A DNA stretch of 64,000 nt from Trametes villosa (Eukaryota; Basidiomycota; Agaricomycetes; Polyporales; Polyporaceae), in the NCBI GenBank assembly GCA_002964805.2, contig PUDQ02000001.1, positions 8,208,001-8,272,000 of the forward strand, in the 5' to 3' direction. A program made the position numbers and the translations under genes. The notes under the pieces were generated by a model. That model worked only from the letters and a program-made list of their open reading frames with translations, did no database searches and was not told the origin of the DNA. Positions 22,490 through 33,115 of this stretch are shown here, piece after piece. Positions within the stretch are counted from its first letter, which is position 1. Each line of letters opens with the position of its first letter.

Positions 22490-23599
22490 ATGAGTTCTCC
22501 CAGCGAGTCCCAGCCTACCAGGCGCTCACTCGCGCGGAAGCTCAGGCTGGAGATGCCACTGAGGACAAAGAGAAGCAAACATACGGATGAGCCGGGACTA
22601 CTCGGAGGAAACCGGGTGCGCCTGGATTCACGTGAACACGTGACTTCACCAAATTCTCATAAGCAAGACCGATTCCTAGTGGAATCGGAATTCCGCCTCT
22701 GCAATCTTCTCAGCGGCCTGCTCCTCAAGGCAGGCCGGTTTGACGACGCGCTCTCGTTCTGCCAGGTATGGCTCGACCCGCAATACTACGGGCTCATCCG
22801 CCCCCGCGGTGGATGTGCGTTTGGCCTCCCTATCTCTGATACTCTGACTCCCTGCCTCATCGAGTGGTACAGCTCGCCTTGGCGACCTGCCAACATTATG
22901 CTCAACGCCGCATTCGCGGCTTTCCGCCTGTGGGGAGACTGTGAGCTAGCGAGGCAGTACCTTGTTCTCGGCACCCGCGCAAACCCAAGCATTTTAGTCA
23001 AGATGCTCGTGCAGCGGGAGGAGCACAGTGAGTTATCTTCGCCCTTCATACATGTTCCCAAGTACAGTGCGCCTGAATGTGATGTCGCACTCAGACGCGA
23101 CGTACTCGAGACTGCGCGAGATGAATCGTGCGGACTATGCGGATTTCTACCTTCGGCTCACGTTTGAAGACCTGTGGGAAGAGCCGGACGTGTGGGCCTG
23201 GGTGAACACGAACCAGGACGTGCTCAACCTTGTGACAAAGGTGGCGTGCGCGCGAACGGGATGCGACCGCCAGGACGTGCGTTCGCTCGATTTCAGGAGG
23301 TGCGACCGCTGCAGGGAAGCGTTCTACTGCGGGAACGAGTGCGAACGAACGGATCGGGAGGCACATAGAGATGGTGAGTCAACAGAGCTGGTGGATTGGA
23401 GGGTACATTGGGTGCTCATCTTTATCGGTCGTTAGCGTGCGATCGAGCGGCGAACCAGCTCCCTCAGCCACCAGCGGGCGTGACATCAGCTTTCTTGCTT
23501 GCTGATGAGGCCCTCAGCGCGATGGCACTCGACAGCGGCAACGCCGAGGAAACAAACAACTTCTTAGACCCGGGCTACGACGTGGAGGTCGAGCCGTAA
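22490..23599 (+). CDS. MYND zinc-finger protein (possibly truncated)
   Basis: Three exons fit in phase: 22490-23027, 23068-23373 and 23436-23599. The central part FRLCNLLSGLLLKAGRFDDALSF and FRLWGDCELARQYLVLGTRANP looks like helical repeat (TPR-like) structure. The C-terminal MYND finger reads CARTGC, CDRC, YCGNEC and HRDAC, the last Cys coming from exon 3 across the 62-nt intron, so all eight ligands (seven Cys, one His) are present. MYND fingers bind proline-rich peptides in transcription and chromatin proteins. The tail is acidic (NNFLDPGYDVEVEP). The ATG at 22490 is the first in frame, but a larger protein including the segment at 21257-21851 is the likely ancestral form. Confidence 0.68.
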
Positions 23600-23887
23600 G
23601 TACTAGCAGCCCATAGATGCACATACGGAGTTCAGCTCTATGGGATACTAGCCGTGTATGACATTTTCGGAATCGTACTGAACGCTGCGATGTGTCGTGA
23701 CATAGTAGCCCTGTTTTCCAGGCAAACGTAGCAAATAGGCGATGCCATCGGGGTTGGACCTATTGCAATACTGCCATCACACTCTACTGATATGATTCTG
23801 AGCGGGCTAAATAACCATTCGTTCCGAGGTATTGAACACTGTTTAATACTACTCATGATCAAGTGACATACTCCTACAAGAAATTGC
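23600..23887. other. Convergent intergenic region
   Basis: These 288 bases lie between the 3' ends of the MYND gene and the alcohol oxidase gene. The sequence is AT-richer and holds no further gene. Confidence 0.45.
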
Positions 23888-26540
23888 TCAGAGGCGCGCG
23901 GTCATAGCGGTAGGACCTACGTCGTCCATAGCAATGCCAAGTTCCTGCGCAACGATCACCGCCGCTTTCTCGCCTACCAAGACGGCAGTCGAGTACGTGT
24001 TCTGTCAAAGAATATAGGGGCTCAGTTCGCTTTGTGTATGTGCAAGTCTCGGATCCTGCACTCACCGCAGCAACGTTGCCAGGGCAGATCGAAAGGTCTG
24101 CAAACAGAGTCAGGCGGGGAAGGGGGGCTGTATTTTACGGAGGGGAGAGGTACGCACCGACGACCTTGAGGTTTTCAACACTATATACACTGAGGCGGGA
24201 GTCGACAACGCCTCCATCCTCGCGCTTCTTCATCGCACAGGTCCCGAGCTGTATGTCGCATAACGTCAGGCGTCGTGTCGCTCTCGACAACTCGCAACGC
24301 ACCGAATGCCAAGCAGTTCCAACAGACTTCCGGATATATTCCTCGAGAACCCGGTCATCCTCGGCACAATACTCCAAGTCGGGAGACAGGACGGGGACAG
24401 GCCCCTCGTGCTCTCCCGCCACGGCCTGGCTCGAGGGGTGGAAAGCGGGATGACGCGCGACGACTTCGCCGCGGTACGACGGCAAACGCCGCGCGAACTC
24501 GCGGGTACGCTTGTACCCCCACTTCAGCAGCGCCATGTCCGCCGGGCTGCGTGGTCCGCCCGCTGAGATACCAATAGAATATCAAGTTCTAAGTGCGCAC
24601 CTATCGAGGTATCCTGGATGGAAGTCTGCGTCTGCTTCGACGTCCGCAGAGGTGATATGGACGAAACCAGTCGCCACTGGATGCTCAAGGCACCATCCGA
24701 CGCTGAAGAATTTCCGGCCGGGAGCCTCGGGACGATCTCCGACCAGCCTGGCATAGGTAAGTTAGCATGTAACCGAACAGACACTCTGGAGACGGGTGCG
24801 TACGCGGCCAACGTCCCTATCCAGACTACAGGCTTGTCCGGGGCAGGGGCGTAATAGCTCAGCCATCGCTTGCGAAAGTCCTCTCCGATGTCGTCGAGAT
24901 CCTTCCTGAATGGACGCATTTTGATACCCGCTCCAAGCCCACTGTTGGGTATGAGTATGCAGTCAAACTGCACGGGCGAAGACATGAACAAACTTAGTAG
25001 CAAGCAGGCCGGATCCGTTCTCTTTCCACTGCTTCGTCCACCCTTCGGAAGGGTGTCAATATGAATGCAACCAGACTGTGTCGGGAACGTACTTTCTATC
25101 TGCACTTCATCGTTCTCCACGATGCCGTCTAGGGTCTGCGTGGACGCTGCGGCATTGTACGGAGCGAAGATGACTTGATGGTCTAATTGAGCGTGCGGAC
25201 AATCAGTCTCTGCAGAGGCCGCTCGATAGACTTTGCACACAGCGTTACCCGCCTTGGTAGTTCTCGCCGACACCCGGCAGATCCACGAGCTGCTTCACAC
25301 CGGCTTTCCGTAGAATTTCGCTGGAGCCTACGCCAGACCGCTCCAGGATACCAGGAGACCCGAACGTCCCCGCAGACAGTACGACCAGCCGGCGAGCGGT
25401 GGCAGTGAGTACCTCGGGCTTTGCCTCGGGATGGAACCGAATGTTTGGGGTGTACTGAACGCCGACGGCGACTCCCTCTCTGCACAAGCATCATCAGTTG
25501 CCCGGATCGGTAGAGTGAGACGAAACAAGGGTACTTGAGTATGGCCCGGATAACGCGGTACCCGGTAAGGATGTTGAGGTTCGTGTTGGAGCTCTGGGGG
25601 TAGATGTAGTTGTGTGGGACGTCGGAGCGGGTGCCCGACTTCAGGTCAATCCACCTGACCGAGCAGTTATGGTCAGCCTCGACACTGCATGCTACGACAC
25701 CGAGTTTCGTACTGTTGCCATCTCTGGGTACGATTGAGCAGAGCTGCAGTTGGAAGTGTGGAGACAAACGTACCCCGTATTTGTTGCACTCGAACAAACC
25801 GTTGACGTCGTCAGTCAGCCCACGGGTCTTGTCATATTGCGCGGCAACGTTCAAGAACTCCTGGCTGACTTCGGTGTCGTAGCCGCCGTAGGATACCTTC
25901 AGCGGCCCCGAATACCCGTGAGTGGGCTTGTCCGGCTGAACCTGGTACGTCTCGCACTAAAGCACGGGGACCCATGTGAACGTCAGTCGGGCTTGTGCGG
26001 GTATAGAGCTTCGATGCCGAACCTTGCGAAGCAGCGGCAAAAGGTCACCAGAGCTCCAGCCCTTGTTCCCATAGACAGTAGCCCAGTCGTCGTAGTCGGA
26101 TGCTGCGGCGCGTGTGTACATAGCGACTAAAAGAAGCGCTGAGCATCACAGCTAACCCGCAGACCGCCGGCCTAGGTGCCACGTACAGTTCACGCTCGAG
26201 CCCCCACCGAGGCATTGCCCGCAGGGCACTACGGGGGCGCGTCCGCCTAGGGCTGCGCTTTCCCTGCCGACGTTGAACTTCACGGTCTTGCTCTCTGGAA
26301 GGAGATGCTGCAGGTATCTCGCTGGCTGGGTGTGCTGGGGGTCGTCGCGTGTCGTGGGCCCGGCCTCTATGACAAGGATGCTGAGCGACGGATCGGCGGC
26401 GGCAAGACGTCCGGCGAGAACACAGCCAGCAGTCCCACCTAAGGGAACGACGGATGATGAGTATCCTAGGAGTACAGTCTGATAAGGGTGCGTTACGTAC
26501 CACCGGCAATGACGATATCGTAGGTTGCAGAGTGGGCCAT
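23888..26540 (-). CDS. GMC alcohol oxidase (AOX, AA3_3-like)
   Basis: This FAD enzyme oxidises short primary alcohols to aldehydes with release of H2O2; in wood-decay fungi such enzymes feed peroxide to ligninolysis. The protein starts MAHSATYDIVIAGGGTAG (FAD-binding GxGxxG-like), then VKFNV..ALGGRAPVVPCGQC, NFAMYTRAAASDYDDWA, THGYSGPLKVSYGG, LVVLSAGTFGSPGILERSGVG, LPGVGENYQDHQVIFAPY, and the C-terminal GTAWHSLGTCAM (catalytic His) and NTYSTAVLVGEKAAVI. More than ten exons are needed, all phase-consistent. An 11-nt microexon (25713-25723) supplies RWQQ of RWQQWID. The intron 25183-25252 must be GC-AG to give NYQDHQ. Start ATG is at 26540, stop at 23888-23890. No signal peptide is visible, as usual for this group. 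Every recalled family block is intact, so the gene looks functional. Confidence 0.88.
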
Positions 26541-27283
26541 TACAGGACGGTCAGCGTGCGGGTACGAATGGGTTGGGCACGACCTGAGGGAAGCAGCGAG
26601 GGTGCATGATTTTGTAGGACCACAGCCGGAAGGTTAGCGCTTCTAGTCACGGCATCTTTACGGAGCCAAGTGGGACGAGACCGGGTATTGGAGTGGATGT
26701 ACCAAGTAGACGCGGATTGTCCCAGGCCTCGCTAGTACGAGCTTCCGCATTGTGTCACCTGCGTAGAGAACGCGTCAGATTGAGACGAGCCGAAGGGCGC
26801 TGTTGGCCTATGGATGTCCGTTACGGCTCGCGAGGCCTGGAATCGCAGGTATTCTCGTGTCCAAAAGAGCTCCAGCGTCACCCACCACGACTCCGTACCT
26901 GAGGCCCGAGGCACTCGTGGGACTCCCAGTGACGCCCTATCCTTCGAAGTTGAGTCTGCTTGCGACGTGGAGGCGAACGGCACCACAAACGCAGTAAGAG
27001 ACGTCGTAAATACTGTGTTGTTGACGCTGAGGCAACCAGGGACAGGCGCCCATGTTGTGGGTCCTAGGCTGTCCCAGGGTCCCCGGTAGTCGCCTGGTAT
27101 GAAGAACATCACTTCGGAACGGCCCGAAAAGCAACGCAGAAAACAATATGGGACTCGCCGTCTTATGGCGCGTTGCAGCTGATGTGGGGCAATACAGTAT
27201 TATATGCAGCGAAATCAACAGGACAGAGCGGGCGGGACGACAAGAGTGGTGAACGTGGGTAGGGGACGAGCAGGCAGCTATGG
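26541..27283. other. Intergenic alcohol oxidase / NOP58
   Basis: This 743-base interval holds the alcohol oxidase promoter and the NOP58 3' flank. Overlapping frames of up to about 125 codons exist on both strands, with no domain. No repeat is seen. Confidence 0.45.
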
Positions 27284-29324
27284 CTATGCCTCCGACTTCC
27301 TCTTCTTCTTTTTCTTCGAGCCGTCGTCGTTCGCCTCTTCCGCACCTGCAGCGGCGGCCTTCTCCGCCTTCTTCGCCTTTTTCCGCGCCTTGCGCTCCTC
27401 CTCCGTCTCTGCGGGCTGGTGCATCCGTCAGTACCACAATACCACGCACGAACGACAACACGACGTACCTTCTCCGCATCCCCGTTCGCCTCGCTCTCTC
27501 TCCGCTTCCGTTTCTTCTCCTTCTTGTCCTCCTCGCCGTCGACGTCCATCTCCGCGTCGCTCCCACCCTTCTCCGCGCGCTTCTTCGCGCGGCGCTCCTC
27601 CTTCGCGCGCTTCTTCTCCGCCTTCACGTCGAGCACGGCCTTCACCGCCGCCTCCATCGGCTCGCGCTGCGTCGGCACGAGGTCGACCGCGTCCGCGGCG
27701 GTGTTGTACGTCGGCGCGTCGCCGCCCATCTGGAAGCGCGCCTGCTTCTTGCCCGCGAACGCGGAGCGCACCGCGCCCGCGTCGCCCGCGCCCTCGAGCG
27801 CGTGCAGCCGCGCCTCGAGCTTCGCGCGGTTCTCGATCCCTATTGACGGCGCCTGCGGCTCCGACTTCTCGTCTGCGTCCGTGAGGGCGTCGACGCGGAT
27901 GGAGAGCGCGGCCTTCGTCGCGACCATGCGCGCCATCTTGCCCTTGAGCTTCGGTGGTGCTTGGCCGATCAGGGACGCCTGCTTGACGCGTTAGGACTCG
28001 GACGAGGGGTGCAACGAAAGACCAGAGCGTACGTGGTAGATGAGGCCGTACTTGGGCGTGTCGTGCTTCGTCTTGAGCGCACGGAACAGCGCCTTCTCGG
28101 CGCCGAGGATCTGGATGGTACTCGCTGGGTGCTTGGCGAGGCTGAGCAGACTGCCGGCGTGGCTGATGAGCCGCGCGCCGACGAGGTCGCCGACGAGCGC
28201 GGTCAGGTTCGGCGCGATCGCGTTCATGCGGTTGCGCAGGTACTCGGCGAGCTGCGTGCGGTAGGCGGAGATGGCGATGACCTGGTCGCACAGGGAGTGG
28301 ATGTGCGCCATGTCGCCCTCGGAGATGTCGGTACCCATGGAAATGACGGCGGCAGCCTTGAGGGTCGCCTCGAGGTCCTCCGGGAGGATGGCGGCGAAGT
28401 CGGTGCTAGCAGCATTTGTCCGGAAGCCTGAAAGGATGTCCGGTCAGTTTTGCCGAAGGTCATAGTTGCAAGCATACATACCCATGTGCTTGATGACCTT
28501 CGCGTACGCGATGTTGTCGACGATGATCTTCGCCATTTCGGGGAAGTGCCAGCCGTACCACTCCTGCAGTGGGAGGTCAATACTGTATGTACGTAAATCA
28601 ACCCGCGTGAGCTACCGACCTTGACGCGCATGGCATAGATGTTAATCTCCTTGTCGAGGTCGTCGAGAAGCGCGACAGCCTGGACGATCATGGTGTCCAC
28701 CTTGTCCGGCGAGAATTTGAGCTTGAACCGGGATAATGAATGGCTCAGACCGAGGTTCATCGTTGCGAGGTCCTTGGGGTCCAGGCCGTCGAGCAGGGAC
28801 GTGAGCTGGGAACGGATGCCGTGGAAGAGCTCCGTCATTTTGGGGGAGATAATCTTGACACCGGAGAGCTTCTCCTTAAGAGCCTTGCCTGTTCTCTGCA
28901 ATGAGCGGCGTGTTCGCGCTATGCGCACAGTGGTCACATACCGAACTCCTTCTCGAAAACGGCGAGGGTCTCCTTGCCCTTGCCCTTGCCTGAAATCTCT
29001 TCTGACAAGAACTTCTTAAGGCCCTTGGTGACCCTGTGGTCCAGAAGAGCGGTAATTTCCTCCACTGCATCGGCGGTCGAAGTGAACCGGTGGATGGCCT
29101 TGAGCTTCAGACTGCGCGTGCGCACGTCCAAAAGCACAACCAAAAGCGAATCCACACACAAGCACGGTGAGCGTCCCGCGCAACAGCACGATGCAAAAGC
29201 CTCACAGTTTGCTCGCCCTCTCGGGAGTTGTGAACTCCTCATAGAGGTCGTCACTCTCCAGCTTCGCATCGTCCGTGAGCTTGAAGAGACAGTAGCCCAG
29301 CGACGTCTCGTAGAGGACCAGCAT
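27284..29324 (-). CDS. NOP58: Box C/D snoRNP core protein Nop58
   Basis: Nop58 is a core protein of box C/D snoRNPs, guiding 2'-O-methylation and pre-rRNA processing in the nucleolus. The N-terminus [16 protein letters not shown] is diagnostic for Nop58 rather than Nop56. The NOP5NT domain follows ([29 protein letters not shown]). The NOSIC and Nop domains include [59 protein letters not shown] and [19 protein letters not shown]. The C-terminus is a long KKE/D-type basic tail ending RKSEA. Several short introns interrupt it, including one that splits the first 35 codons. It lies back-to-back with the unit A carboxypeptidase gene, start codons 342 bases apart. Identification is firm. Confidence 0.94.
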
Positions 29325-29666
29325 TTTTGCACGCGCCCCAGTAAGTCAGGTCAAGTCTCGCTTGGAGAGACGGTCGGAGCGCAGAGGAGGCCGAAGACGA
29401 ACGCGGCGAGCGGGCGAGCACCAGGGCTTTTGGCGCACTTCCGCAAACTCCGAAATTTTGTGCAAGCTTGCCGTGGGAACGCGCACGGGCGCTTGCGCGG
29501 TTCGCCCCCTGGCGCGCGCCTATTGGTGTGTACCGCGCGGTCATGGAACGATCCGCGGTCCGTCTGAGTCCACTGTGTGTGCCGCGGTCCCGACGTCAGT
29601 GATACACCTATATTATAGTCAGTCTTGGGAAACGTCGTGCGATCGAACGCCCTCCTTTCTATCGCC
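29325..29666. promoter_or_regulatory. Divergent promoter, NOP58 / carboxypeptidase A
   Basis: The 342 bases separate the two start codons. From about 29512 the sequence matches the upstream regions of carboxypeptidase copies B and C, which marks the left edge of the tandem segmental repeat. The first part is unique and belongs to NOP58. Confidence 0.55.
29609..29615 (+). promoter_or_regulatory. TATA-like element, carboxypeptidase A
   Basis: TATATTA lies 52-58 bases before the ATG at 29667. The same element is at the same distance in copies B and C. A shared ACGTCAGTGATACACC block sits just upstream and contains an ACGTCA core like that bound by bZIP factors. Confidence 0.5.
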
Positions 29667-32089
29667 ATGCTGTTCTCGACTCTGGCTAGCTTGGCGGCAC
29701 TGACGTGCGGGACGTTTGTCGGAAAAAATATATTCGCATCGAGATGCTGTGCTATTGAGACCAATCGCGAGCGCGTTGAGTTCCAAATCGAGATGTCATC
29801 GAAATACTACCGCAGCGACCATTAGAATCTTTCTTACGTGCCAGGTTACAGATTTTGTAGTCCAGTTAGTTTTATACGGGCGCTTATGCTCTTCGCAATG
29901 CTATCTCGATGATAATTGTTTCGCATCGAGTTGTCAATTAATTAGGGTGGCTGCATTGAGGCATCGAGACGCATTGAGATGCATCGCGCTATTCGTGGGA
30001 AATTTCCGACATTCGCGCGCTCACAGGCACCTTTCCAGTTCGACGCGACCGCCGCGGCAGCTGGGAACTCTGTGAACCCGCTACCTGTAGGGTCGTTCAG
30101 CTCACCGGGAAACCTGACGTTATCGTCTGTCGCTGCACGCGACGAGTATACTGCGTTCGCGCACCCCCGCTTTCCGGCGCACCGCGTTCGGGTCAAGAAG
30201 AGCGACTTCTGCGACCCCACCGTTAAGTAAGCAACCACACGGAATATCGCTCGACTCTACGCAATGAGACGGGTGTTAACGATGCTACAGTGTGTATACA
30301 GGTTATCTTGACGTTGACTACGGTGCAAAGCACCTATTCTTCTACTTCTTCGAGAGCCGCCGCGACCCCGCCAACGGTGAGATCAACGACTCTTACACGC
30401 GCCCCTTACCGCATACAGGGGAAGCCTAGCCGAGCTAACGCCTATGCTCTCTAGATGATGTGATGATGTGGATCAACGGAGGTATGCGTGAACACGCGTC
30501 CCAGTAACTACGGAACTCATGGCAGCATATAGGTCCCGGCTGCTCGTCCTCCATGGGCCTGCTCATGGAGCTCGGCCCGTGCAGCATCGACATGCACAAC
30601 AAGTCCAGCAACGGCACCATCTGGAACCCGTACTCCTGGAACGCGGAGGCGAACATCTTCTTCCTCGACCAGCCGTCAGTGTCTCCCTCACCTGCACTGT
30701 GGCGTGCACGCTAACGCGTAATTGGGTTTGTGCAGTGTGGGCGTGGGCTTCTCGTACGCGGACTTTGGCGAGACAGTGGAGACGACGGAGGATGCGGCGA
30801 AGAACATCCACGCGTTCCTGACGATCTTCTTCGAGACGTTCTCGGACTTCAAGGGCCGCGCGCTGCACCTCGCCGGCGAGTCGTACGGAGTAAACGTCAC
30901 TGTATACGGCACCTTGCACAGTTTGCTAAGGCCCGACTCGGGATACCTAGGGCCGCTACCTCCCGACCTTCGCAAGCTACGTCTACGACCAGAACCAGGT
31001 CGCCAAAGCGGAGGGCCGGGAAACACTCAATCTGACTAGCGTCCTCATCGGCAATGGCATCACCGACTTCTCGACGTACGTCCTTCCCGAATGAGAACAC
31101 AGCCGCCGGTACTAATTTACAACCCGCAGCCTCTATGCTGGAAGGTACGAAGTGGAGTGTGGCACGGCATCTCTGGACGTACCGTTCCAGACTATCAGCA
31201 CCTGCGTCAAGATGAAGACCGCAGTAAGCACTGCGATCTGTATATGCGTTAGATCGCAGAGAGATGCTAATAGCGAGCGATGTCAGCTCCCGCGTTGCGA
31301 AAAGGGACTACAGGACAGCTGTGTCGACCGCTTCGACGCGATTGACTGCAGGGCCGCAGTCAACTTCTGCGAGTCCGAAGTCAGCGGCGCGTTCGAGACG
31401 AGCGGTAAGTATCGAGTGGCCATCGAATGTTGTTTGCACTTTGACAATCCGTTCATATCCTTTAGGGCGCAACTTCTACGACATTTCCAAGGTAAGCCGG
31501 CGTGTGCGAACCCCCATAAACAGGACTGACCTCTCTGCAGGACTGCCTCGGGAACGGCGACCTCTGCTACCTCGAGTCCGCCGTGATTAAAGACTACCTC
31601 AACGCCCCCTCCACGCGCGCGCTCCTCGGCGTCGAGTCCCCCTCGAACTTCACCGCCTGCAATATGGACGTCAACCGCGCCTTCGGCGCGCGCCTCGACA
31701 AGTACGCCGTGCCCGCGCACTTCCACGTCGCGGGCCTGCTCGAGCGCGGCGTGCGCGTGCTCGTCTACGCGGGCACGTACGACTGGCAGTGCAACTGGGC
31801 CGCGAACCGCCGCTGGCTCGAGAAGCTCGAGTGGGCGGGCGCCGCGCAGTACGCGGCGGCGGACTTCCGCGACTGGGCGGTCGGCGGCAGGAAGGCGGGC
31901 GAGACGAAGAGCGCGGGGCCGTTGACGTTTGCGACCGTGCGCGGGGCGGGGCATATGATGAGTGTCCACTTTATTTGCTTCGTATCGAGGTGTGGGGCTG
32001 ACGGGTGGTTCGGCCAGCACGTACCGTTCGACAAGCCCGCAGAGGCGCAGGCGATGGTCTCGCGCTGGCTCGCACAGAAGGATCTGTGA
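29667..32089 (+). CDS. Serine carboxypeptidase S10, copy A (5' exon interrupted)
   Basis: S10 carboxypeptidases are secreted or vacuolar serine peptidases that remove C-terminal residues. The original signal peptide begins [15 protein letters not shown] at 29667, but a 295-bp insertion (29717-30011) splits exon 1 and brings stops. Reading resumes with [11 protein letters not shown]. Downstream exons are intact: [61 protein letters not shown] (catalytic Ser, split by an intron), [15 protein letters not shown] (catalytic Asp) and GAGHM (catalytic His), then VPFDKP after a probable AT-AC intron (31958-32020). An ATG inside the insertion at 29979 could give a product without a signal peptide. Either the insertion is removed from the mRNA or the secreted enzyme is lost; pseudogene status is likely but not proven. 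Confidence 0.75.
29717..30011. mobile_element. MITE-like insertion in carboxypeptidase A exon 1
   Basis: This 295-bp AT-rich segment is absent from copies B and C. It starts TGTCGGAAA and ends with the exact inverse TTTCCGACA (9-bp terminal inverted repeats) and is flanked by TT on both sides where the uninterrupted copies have a single TT. Inside are several CATCGAGA-type motifs in both orientations. There is no coding capacity. This is the structure of a short non-autonomous DNA transposon; no second copy is seen in the window. Confidence 0.7.
31224..31286 (+). other. Carboxypeptidase A intron with 9-bp hairpin
   Basis: The 63-nt intron after KMKTA contains CTGCGATCT (31231-31239) and its exact complement AGATCGCAG (31251-31259) around an 11-nt loop, then a GCTAAT branch site. 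The same intron, same length, is at 43895-43957 and 56393-56455 with only about two changes per copy, while intron 1 of the same genes is strongly diverged. Confidence 0.65.
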
Positions 32090-33115
32090 ACACGCCTATT
32101 GCACGCTCGCCGCTATCGGAGACGCAGCGCTAGTATATCACGGCAACGCTGGGGCGGAGGTTGTGGAGGTGAGATTTCGAAGGCAGCCGGGGCAGTCGGG
32201 CACGCCGGGCTTGGCCTGCGCATGATTGCAGTCCCAGTCTTTCCGCTACGCGATTGGATATCAGGCGACCAACAGCCAGCTCGATCTTCCAGCTCGTCCC
32301 ATCCCAGTCCCACGGTCTCGGAGTCGCCTGGCGGGCACAAATTTTGCGTCACGGTCGCCCGCTCGCGTGCGGCCAGCAGGCGGCCAGGAACCGCGCCTCC
32401 GACGCCCTGCTCGCTCTTGCCGCACTCGGAGCAGGAGCAGCAGTTGGCGGCGATGCGGCGGGGCCTCGGGCGGCGAGTCGGGCGTGCGGGCGTGCGGTGT
32501 ACATAGACGTGCAATATACTTATTTGGCGAGGCGCAAAAGTGGCCGTTGACTTTGTGGGACTCCGGGCATGTTCTAGGAAGCAGAGGGGAGCGGGGGTGT
32601 TGCTCGAGACAGGGAGAAGGAGGAGAAGGAGCGTTCGCACGCGCGGGCGCTTAATTCTTACATCTCGTCTCTCGCCACCATGTCCTCGCTCGTCGTGTCC
32701 TCTCGCGCCGCCCTCCTGAACGATTGCTACACTACCCATACTGCACTCTCTAGCACCCTCGTCTTGCGCGATCAGCTCGTCTCGCACCTCCGGAGACTCG
32801 TCCGTGCAGCCTCTGTCTCCGAGTCTGAACTTCGCCGCGCTCTCTCTAGGACCTCATTGCTCCCCGGCGTCCTGCACAGCTGATCTACGCGTGTGGCGAT
32901 GTCAGCACCGCGACAGCAGCTGTAGGCCCTCTCCCACAGGCACACCGCCCGTCCGGCTCGCTCGCGGCTCACCCACCCTCTGCAGGCCGGCGGCGTACCT
33001 CGCACGCGACAGAGCGGCCGCAGGCCTGCCTCCTCCCCGTCTGCGAACGTTACGACTAACAAGTGTACTCACTGTGGATCTCCATCAATGCTCACCCGCC
33101 CGCGAACTCGCTGCA
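32008..33115. repeat. Tract identical between units A and B
   Basis: By eye these 1,108 bases are identical to 44683-45790, bounded by single mismatches (32007/44682 and 33116/45791). The tract spans the last coding exon of the carboxypeptidase and about 1 kb downstream. Neighbouring sequence in the two units differs every few tens of bases. Unit C, which covers only the first part, does differ here. I see no gene in the noncoding part: an open frame of 67 codons at 32680 has no recognised domain. Confidence 0.75.

Noticed and set aside
26732..27112. 126-codon minus-strand frame between alcohol oxidase and NOP58
   Set aside because: No domain, overlaps frames on the other strand, and no splice or promoter support.
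31962..32017. GT-AG intron (GTGTCC..GGCCAG) after the carboxypeptidase His
   Set aside because: It gives a wrong frame and loses VPFDKP in all three copies; the AT-AC choice fits better.
32113..32787. 224-codon minus-strand frame repeated identically in unit B
   Set aside because: It lies inside the A/B identical tract, so conservation says nothing about coding; no domain and poor composition.
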